Positions 27,346 through 33,282 of a stretch of DNA of 33,282 bases are shown here, in pieces (the first letter of the stretch is position 1; each line of letters opens with the position of its first letter). A model generated the notes under the pieces. The model was not told where the DNA came from, did not search any database, and was given only the letters and a program-made list of their open reading frames with translations. This DNA comes from Gloeopeniophorella convolvens (Eukaryota > Basidiomycota > Agaricomycetes > Russulales): NCBI GenBank assembly GCA_022496205.1, contig WTXD01000132.1:1-33282 (forward strand), in the 5' to 3' direction. The position numbers and the translations under genes were made by a program.

Positions 27346-28604
27346 ATGTCTTTCACCTTCAACAACACCGACTACGACGCCCTGTCCACCGCTTCCCGTA
27401 CTCCCTCCCCCCGTACATTCCCCAGTCCCCCGACTACGTCGTATCTACGACCATCGACCCCATCATCCTTATGCAAGCCCCCACCACGTTCGACTCTCCT
27501 CCTCTCCGGGCGGAACACCCGCATCCGAGGCCCACTTCCCATCCCCCCTCCGGCCACGGACCCCAGCACCTGGCACGCCTACATCGCCTCCTTTGATGAC
27601 GCCGCTGAGGTTCACGAGGCAACGGTTCCGACTGAAGAAGAAACCCAGGCCTACAATGAGGCCCACCTTGTCCCACCATCTCCCCCTACCCAGACGCGGA
27701 GCGCGAACGCCGAGAGTCGGTCGAACAAGAGATACTCTGCGAGGACGACGCTATGGAGAAACTCATTCAACGCGCTGCCACAATCACCATCGGAGCAATG
27801 TCGCTCCATCTCCCCGACCACCCTTCCAGTCGAACTCCGCTCCCTTATCGTCCAGTACGCGCTGGACCAGCTCAAGGAGGTAGAAGACTGGTTGAATCTC
27901 CCGCAAGAACGCGTCCAGTACCTCCTTGACGAAGCAGACCGGATGGACGACGCGGTAATCAACCGGTACCTCACTAGGGCGATCGCGGAGTTCCAGCACG
28001 ACCCCCGACTCAGGGGGTTCACCAAGAACGAGGGGGAGCACGTGAGAGAGTTCACCGTCACCGGACCCTACGGGGACATAGTGCACCCCCGCTATTATAA
28101 ACTTATCGATTGTGCTGACTGTACTACCTCGCACTTGCCACCGCCACATCCTACGAGGTGTGCGTTCCATGCCTCGCGGAACCCCACCCTGGTCCCCAGA
28201 CCGCCTTACGCGCCGACTTCTACACGGACCTCGTAGCGTCCGAACCCCACATGATGAGTCGCATCCGACAGCTCGCTGACCCTGGTGTCGTGGGAGACAT
28301 CTCCCGTCTCCAGACCTTCCATCGCCAAATCCGGGCGATTGACAACGAGGTCAACGCGTTACAACAACGGCGCTATCGCCTCGCCCGCGACGTCGACCCG
28401 GTGGTGGTCCGACTCGAAAACGCGGCCCTCGTCCACCGCGCACATCTCGACAACGTGTACACTACCACTGGACATCGACGTCTCAATCGCACCCGAGCCC
28501 GCGCGAGCTCCAGTTCCAGCTCTGGATCAATTAGGTCAAACCACTCGGCGGCACCAGCAACGAGCGAGCGACACCTCGTCGTCGACAAGACCCTTATCCG
28601 ATGA
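27346..28604 (+). pseudogene. ORF3 of Gypsy-3, frameshifted
   Basis: This is the counterpart of Gypsy-1 ORF3. It starts at an ATG in the context CTTACCATGTC, nearly the same as Gypsy-1. The N-terminus is Ser/Pro/Thr-rich (residues 1-75), followed by TWHAYIASFDDAAEVHEATV and a helical part with VELRSLIVQYALDQLKEVED and RVQYLLDEADRMDDAVINRY. Near 28115 the frame must change: LIDCADC ends one frame, and YLALATATSYEVCVPCLAE opens the next, which would bring together two Cys-x2-Cys pairs. The second frame gives the coiled-coil-like segment HMMSRIRQLADPGVV...RLENAALVHR (28248-28439), gap-free against residues 327-390 of Gypsy-1 ORF3. It then runs into a Ser/Arg-rich tail and ends at 28604. The function is unknown; a second pair of compensating shifts near 27690-27830 is possible. 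Confidence 0.65.
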
Positions 28605-28653
28605 GGGACAGCACGGCCGTCGTCACGCACGACTCCCTCCTCACCTCGACCTC

Positions 28654-28687
28654 TGAAAGCTGGGCTTTCATCCTAAAGCGGGGGTAA
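28654..28687 (+). promoter_or_regulatory. Pre-LTR hairpin and polypurine tract of Gypsy-3
   Basis: TGAAAGC-TGG-GCTTTCA (28654-28670) is a perfect 7-bp stem with a 3-nt loop. It is followed by 17 nt ending TAAAGCGGGGGTAA and then the LTR start TGTTACG. Gypsy-1 has the same layout (8-bp stem, 3-nt loop, 18 nt, LTR) with different stem bases, so pairing is kept while the sequence changes. Confidence 0.65.
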
Positions 28688-29207
28688 TGTTACGGCTCTA
28701 CGTACTGCCCTACTATTTTTCTTACTCTTTCCTTTTCGTACGGTACGCGCCTCGTTCTCGCGCTGCGCCGCTCGTCTCGTCTCCTCGTTCTCTTGCGCCG
28801 CATCGCCTCTCTGACTCCTCGCGCCTCGTTTACGACTACCAGGATCCCTGTCTTCGTCTTATGCAAACCCTTCTGTACGATATAGCTGTGCCACGTCGAG
28901 TATTTAAGGACTAGCTCATTCACTCTGTAACTACAAGCTTGTCCTCCTGTATTCTCCAGTACAGTAGCTACAGCGCGAATACCGAGTCCCTTCTCTCCTC
29001 TATCCTCAGTCCGAGCGACCCGATTGGTCGCCCATCGTCACCACGTCCCAGCCTATCGACGAGGATCCACGCGGATCCACGAGCTTGACTCCAACAGAAC
29101 CCTTCGTCGCAGCGAGTCCCGACTGGGAGCCCCGACGCGAACCCGAACCGTCCGTGCCCAGCGACGACGATTCAACGCCCGAACCCGAGTCGCGCACGAA
29201 CGTTACA
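28688..29207 (+). repeat. 3' LTR of Gypsy-3
   Basis: This 520-bp LTR runs TGTTACGGCTC to GAACGTTACA, with inverted ends matching at six of seven positions. A TATTTAAGG promoter core lies near 28901. The right end is confirmed because the reading frame of the STAND-type gene stops exactly at 29208. The following AGTGG would be the duplicated target, but its partner is not at the truncated left side. Confidence 0.8.
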
Positions 29208-31045
29208 AGTGGATTCGGGATCGTTGACCCAATCAATGATGTACTCGAGGAACGCTCCTCGTGTCCCTGGAAGGCACCGCTTGCTGCGTTTGTAGCTTGA
29301 GCCCGACCCGTAAGCAATTTCCATTATCTTTGCGTCCAGGCTTGTGCGGGAGACGTTGATTAATTGCAGAGACACTGGATAATCCGACAACGGTACGCAC
29401 CGACAACGGCGATCTCATTTGAAAGCTGCTCCATTTGACTGGAGATTTTACCAATCTGCCCCGAGACCTCTTTGACCTTATCCTGAACCTGACCCACGGT
29501 GACTGCTGCCGTGGCTGCCATGAGGTCCATAAGCTGCCTCTTGAGGCGAGCAAGAGCAGCACAATACTCCTCGATCGTCTTGTTGGCCTTGTTGCCGTTG
29601 ACGTCGTGGTCGAACAAACGTTCATCTAGGGAGGGCAACTCGGCGTAAGCACAACGATTGAGACATCGCGATGAATTTGAGACATACGGAACTTGGTGTT
29701 CCTCGCGTATGATTGGACAAAATCGCCGCAGTCACAGCAATGCCCGAATCGCCTCCAGGACCTTGACCTGCCTAGGTCCACCTCGTTGTTGTTGCCTTCC
29801 CAGGTATTCGCTACTTCCACAATGTCGAAGGCATCAAGTATAGCCTGTAGGAGCGATGTGATGTTGCGATCACGCTCAATCTGGCCTTGAATCTCCTGAA
29901 TAGCGACGCAAGTGAGACTGCATCCTCATGCCCCAGTAAAACGGCGTGCGCACCCTTGGGATGAAGAGAGGATGCTCCAAGCCATCTTCGCGTACGGATG
30001 AACCTGGTTCAAGATGGCGCACCGCGGATGGGAAAGAGACATACCTCCGCGATCTTCCCAGTGATGTCCACTACCCATGCCATGTTCACCACAGCTCCCC
30101 ATGTGCTATACAAGTCGCTCGCATGATCTGCGATGTTTGGAGAATCGTTCAAGGTATCCATAGTTGTGGCTGTCGCTCTGAGAGAGACTGCATATTCTCA
30201 ACTGCATCTTTGGCACCCTATGCGACGTCGGGCGTCTGCAAGCCAAGGCGACCTGGAGAGGCTAGCGGCTGGAGGTGGAGTGGCCGTGGTGCTCTCGGAA
30301 AGAACTGTGTCGGCGCTGTCTGGAGCGGAAGCGGCGACTGGTGCAGAGACAGTGGCTTGGGTTGTCACGGTCACGGCTGATATGCGGAGGGTCATTTGTT
30401 GTGCCAAGTTTTCCGAGAGATGCTCGCTAGGCGTTATATCAAAGTCTACGCCGAAATGACCGGCCTTCAGATGATGGAAAGCAAAGAGCCAGTCTGTCAA
30501 AGCTACGGGAAACGTCTGACTCAGAGAATCAGACGACAGCTCAAGAGTTCCCAGGTGAACATTCTCGCGAGATCCCCGTCTCTTAAAAATGCGCAAAACG
30601 AGGCGCGAAGACGAGCTGATGGTGCTGCGAGAGGTCATTTGCAAAGCGGTAGTACGAGACAATGACGAACGCACAACTCGCCGAGCGTCTCTCCCCATGA
30701 TACGAATCCGCCTTGCTCTTGATGGCTGCAGTCTCTCGCTCAGGATTCACCCCGTCAGTTGCATGACGAATCTCCATCTCCTGCCGAATATCCGATTCGC
30801 CCTGCCGACGAATGGAGAACGCCCAGTATATACTTGTCTTGGTATTTCAGACCATGCCCACGTAGGCCTGCAAGAAGACACGAAGTTGAGTCTCCGATGG
30901 CTTTCAGGATAATTGGAGCTCAGATACTCACCGCGAAGCGTCACCCGCAGAGGTACGTCATCACGTGACTGCGTTGTATCTGCCGCTGATGGCTGATCGA
31001 TATCGTGACGGGCACTGTTTGGTGAGATGGTTTAAACTCGGACAT
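29208..31045 (-). pseudogene. STAND-type NTPase (NLR-like) N-terminal region, truncated
   Basis: This multi-exon minus-strand gene resembles the N-terminus of basidiomycete STAND P-loop NTPases, signalling ATPases of the NACHT/NLR type linked to non-self recognition. A possible start ATG is at 31045. An exon near 30590-30480 reads FKRRGSRENVHLGTLELSSD, like the C2-type domain that opens such proteins. It is followed by a Ser/Thr/Pro linker, then QAILDAFDIVEVANTWEGNN (29850-29790). Next comes a helical part: DFVQSYARNTKFRMSQI and TIEEYCAALARLKRQLMDLM, then VGQVQDKVKEVSGQIGKIS. The last exon reads KRCLPGTRGAFLEYIIDWVN DPEST; the CLPGTR...W block normally lies just before the P-loop. The gene stops at the Gypsy-3 LTR, so the GxxGxGKS motif and all downstream domains are missing. 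Introns have GT..AG borders; an in-frame TGA near 30870 and uncertain exon borders suggest decay. Confidence 0.65.
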
Positions 31046-32585
31046 TGCGGCAGGTATACACTCCAACTTACGACTCTGGGTTTCACCAAGGATGGCTGGG
31101 CAGCGCTGGTGATCACGAGGATGGTGAATCGGTGAGTCCCAGTGTATGTCGAGGTTGAATCCTACTCACGAATGCACTGTTTGTACGCTCGACATTTTAC
31201 GGTGCTGCGAGCGTAGATCATATAAAGGATGTAAGGGAAAGGGGGGCTGGGAGTTGCGCCCTGCAGGTATATGTGATAGAGAACACGCGGTGACTAGCGG
31301 GCTGTTTGGCTGTGGTTGGTCGAAAAATCGAACACGAGCGCGAGTCGATGAATGATTGATCAATCCCTTGCAGCTCGCCACGCCACAATCAACAGGTATC
31401 AACGTGACCGCGGCGCCAGCAGCTCTCGTACCTCACCATCCCGCCAGATTCTGCCGCCCTTCCAGGTCCAGCGGCAGATCCCGCTCTCTTCCCCCCGGCC
31501 TCCCCACCGCGATCCACCGGCCTGGCTTTCTCCCGCAGGCTCTGAACGCGAACGTTTGAACTCCCATGCAGCGCTCCTTCTTTCCCCCTCCTTCTTTCCC
31601 CCATCCTTCTGCCATTCCCGGCCGTTCCATGCACCCGCTCACCCCGCCACCCCCAGCGTCGCCCTCGCCCTCGCCCTCGCCCTCGCCGCCGCCGCATTCG
31701 CTCCCCGCAGGGCATACCGACCCCGCTCGGACAAGGCCCCTTCGCCCCCGGTCCGCTCGCTGGGCCCCCTTCCCACCCTTCCAGCAGCGCAGCCGCCGCC
31801 AGCACGGCATGAGCCCTGGGAGCTCGCCCAAGGCCCAGCTCGGCGCCGCCAGCAAGAACTACTGTCCGCCGTCACCGGCAGCCGTCACCGCAGCCAATCA
31901 GACCAACCAGGTCCACAAGGTCTCTAAAAAGTACAACGTCAGCTTTCCAAAAGGAGACCATCCGCGACACGGAGGGTGCGCCTCCGACGCGCGCCGCGTT
32001 TGCGCAGAACTCGTAAGTTTAGCAAGTTGGGCTCATTCATAGCCAAGTACGCGAATTGAAGGCCATGTCCGCCCTTCACCCCGCAGCCTCATCTCGGGTA
32101 GACCCTCTCCAGTCATACCAAACTCCCCAGCGGCTTTGAAGCAGGAAGGCGGTAGACCTTATGTGGAATGTGCGTATACTGTGGTTAATCGCGCTTTTCC
32201 TTACATGTCTCAGAAACTACCTCAGTTCACTCACATTTCCAATCTGCCTTCTGAGATGTCGCGCCCGCTGTTGCACCCCCTCTCATTTCGATCCTCGTCA
32301 CAGACAATTCACTTTCATCGACACGGGCCGATCGCGCGCAGGAGGCATGCGGCGCAGCAAATGAAAGTCAATTTTGTCTCTCGGGTTCTTGTGGAAAACA
32401 CCCACTCCCTTTCTTCGACGCATGCCCCGACAAGTCGGACAAGCAGAAGCGCAAGCGCAAGCCCAGGCGGCGTGAAGGCAAGGAGGCGTGGCGGGTGCGG
32501 GAAGAGACGGGGCCTGCTAGTGCGTTGCGTTGTGTTGCGTTGCGTGCGGCGGCGCTGGGTGCTGATTGATGCTTTAGTGTGGTAG
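31046..32585. other. GC-rich intergenic region with hexamer repeat
   Basis: No gene is supported with confidence. A CATATAAAGG TATA-like box lies near 31210. A GC-rich low-complexity segment includes a tandem GCCCTC repeat of about six units (31660-31690). A plus-strand frame (31809-32009, MSPGSSPKAQLGAASKNY) ends at a GTAAGT donor (32010), and an acceptor CCCGCAG lies near 32084. It could be an exon of an unknown gene, but the joined frame soon meets a stop. The stretch 32085-32585 is probably the upstream region of the helicase gene. Confidence 0.35.
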
Positions 32586-33282
32586 ATGAAGGGGGACGTA
32601 GGGCCTGAGGCGGCCGTCAAGAAGGCCAAGAGGGAAAAGAAAGTCACCGTTGCTGAGGAGATCGAGTCTGCGTCGAAGGATGCTGCGCTAGAGGAGCCCA
32701 GCGACAACGAACCAGGTGTGCACAATCCCTCCTTCCTCATGCGGTGGCTCTGAGCTCTAACGATCCAGCAGCTCTCGAAGTAGAATTCGAGAAGGAGAAA
32801 TGGCGCAAGGATAAGAAGATTTTTAAAAAAAGCAATCGTCGCCGAGTCTGCCTCTCGGCTTGATCTGTCAGGTGGCTCTGCTCCCTCATTGAACGCATAT
32901 CCATCTGACCGCCTAGGCACCAGTCCACAAACCCTGGTAATTAAGGGGAAAAGCGCAAGCCCGATGACGATGCCGCCGCCTTGCCCAGAAAGCCCCGCAT
33001 ACTATCCACGCCCACACCCGCATACGTCTCCCTGCCGACACCGAGGCATCCTTTGAGACGTCCTCCATCTCCGTGCACCTTCCACCCTCCGCGCCGCCGC
33101 ACCTCCCGCCCGCCTTCGACGCGCTGGCGGTGCCCGTCGCGTCATCCGGCGCGTTCCCGGGCTTCAGCGGGCCGACACCTGTGCAGCCGTGCGCGTGGCC
33201 ACCCGCGCTCACGGGGCGTGACATCATCGGCATCGCGGAGACGGGCAGCGGCAATGCGCTCGTGTTCGCATCCCGCGCTCAC
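32586..33282 (+). pseudogene. Dbp3-like DEAD-box RNA helicase, 5' part, altered Walker A
   Basis: The gene runs off the window. ATG 32586 starts a Lys/Glu-rich N-terminal tail (MKGDVGPEAAVKKAKREKKV), typical of Dbp3, a nucleolar helicase for 60S ribosome assembly. Likely introns are GTGTGCAC...GATCCAG (about 32715-32769) and GTGGCTC...CGCCTAG (near 32870-32916). The recognisable core is near 33030-33282: [16 protein letters not shown], then the Q-motif region [20 protein letters not shown] and [16 protein letters not shown]. Motif I should be ETGSGKT; here Lys-Thr is Asn-Ala, removing the ATP-phosphate-binding Lys. A one-base shift near 33035 separates PTPAYVSLP from [14 protein letters not shown]. 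It therefore looks like a decayed paralogue, unless the sequence has local errors. The family call is strong; inactivity is inferred. Confidence 0.7.

Larger units (their letters stand above)
27240..29207 (+). mobile_element. Gypsy-3: 3' remnant of an ORF3-bearing Gypsy element
   Basis: This is a plus-strand remnant made of a few pol-terminal codons, the AGGGGGGTAATTT motif, an ORF3 relative, a hairpin, a polypurine tract and a 3' LTR. Everything 5' of the end of pol is absent, and the left boundary near 27240 abuts the palindrome cluster. The layout copies the 3' third of Gypsy-1, although the nucleotide sequences are not readily alignable. The right boundary is fixed by the STAND gene fragment that begins at 29208. 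Confidence 0.8.

Noticed and set aside
31389..31875. Long minus-strand and alternative frames in the GC-rich region
   Set aside because: They are low-complexity Gly/Arg/Ala translations of a GC-rich hexamer-repeat segment, with no domain or splice support.
32315..32920. A 201-codon minus-strand frame overlapping the helicase start
   Set aside because: The plus strand has a recognisable helicase tail and introns here; the opposite frame has no recognised domain and is a shadow.

Overview
This looks like a repeat-rich stretch of a filamentous fungal genome, most likely a basidiomycete (Agaricomycetes). The reasons are short introns of about 44-65 nt with GT..AG borders, Ty3/Gypsy chromoviruses beside Ty1/Copia elements, an N-terminal piece of a basidiomycete-type STAND NTPase, and a Dbp3-like DEAD-box helicase at the right edge. 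No bacterial, tRNA, rRNA or CRISPR feature was seen. All family names come from reading the translations and from memory; no search was run.

Layout, left to right. 1-3160: mostly unassigned DNA with a decayed minus-strand viroplasmin-like fragment (about 1202-1876) and an old solo LTR (2096-2589). 3161-3640: a solo Copia LTR with target-site duplication (TSD) ACCAC. 3691-5029 and 13339-15528: the two halves of one decayed fungal gene, split by Gypsy-1 (5035-13333, minus strand, TSD CACAA). A solo Copia LTR (12226-12704, TSD TTTTC) is nested inside Gypsy-1. 15585-16239: a solo LTR of another family (TSD CATTG). 16880-19959: Gypsy-2, a plus-strand relative of Gypsy-1 cut off inside reverse transcriptase by a minus-strand Copia element (19960-25792). 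25793-26219: an unrecognised gene fragment. 26966-27226: a cluster of palindromes built on CTATATAG/CTACATAG. About 27240-29207: the 3' end of a third Gypsy element (Gypsy-3), whose LTR truncates a STAND NTPase gene (29208-31045, minus) just before its P-loop. 32586-33282: the 5' part of a Dbp3-like helicase gene.

The most interesting system is the Gypsy group. Gypsy-1 encodes Gag, protease, RT, RNase H, integrase and a chromodomain, then a separate intact 453-codon ORF (ORF3) between pol and the 3' LTR. Gypsy-3, with different sequence, has the same layout: pol end, AGGGGGGTAATTT motif, short leader, ATG, ORF3, small hairpin, polypurine tract, LTR. The two ORF3 proteins share a gap-free 64-residue coiled-coil-like segment (17 identities by eye). 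Gypsy-1 and Gypsy-2 also have an 11-nt site just inside the 5' LTR that is perfectly complementary to a site within the LTR, as expected for Tf1-like self-priming, and a Gag frame that appears to begin inside the LTR. The Copia element instead has a primer site matching the anticodon arm of initiator tRNA-Met, the half-tRNA priming known for Drosophila copia.

The Gypsy-1 LTRs differ at only 2 of 543 positions although its gag-pol carries at least eight nonsense codons. It may therefore have been mobilised in trans as an already defective copy with ORF3 still open.
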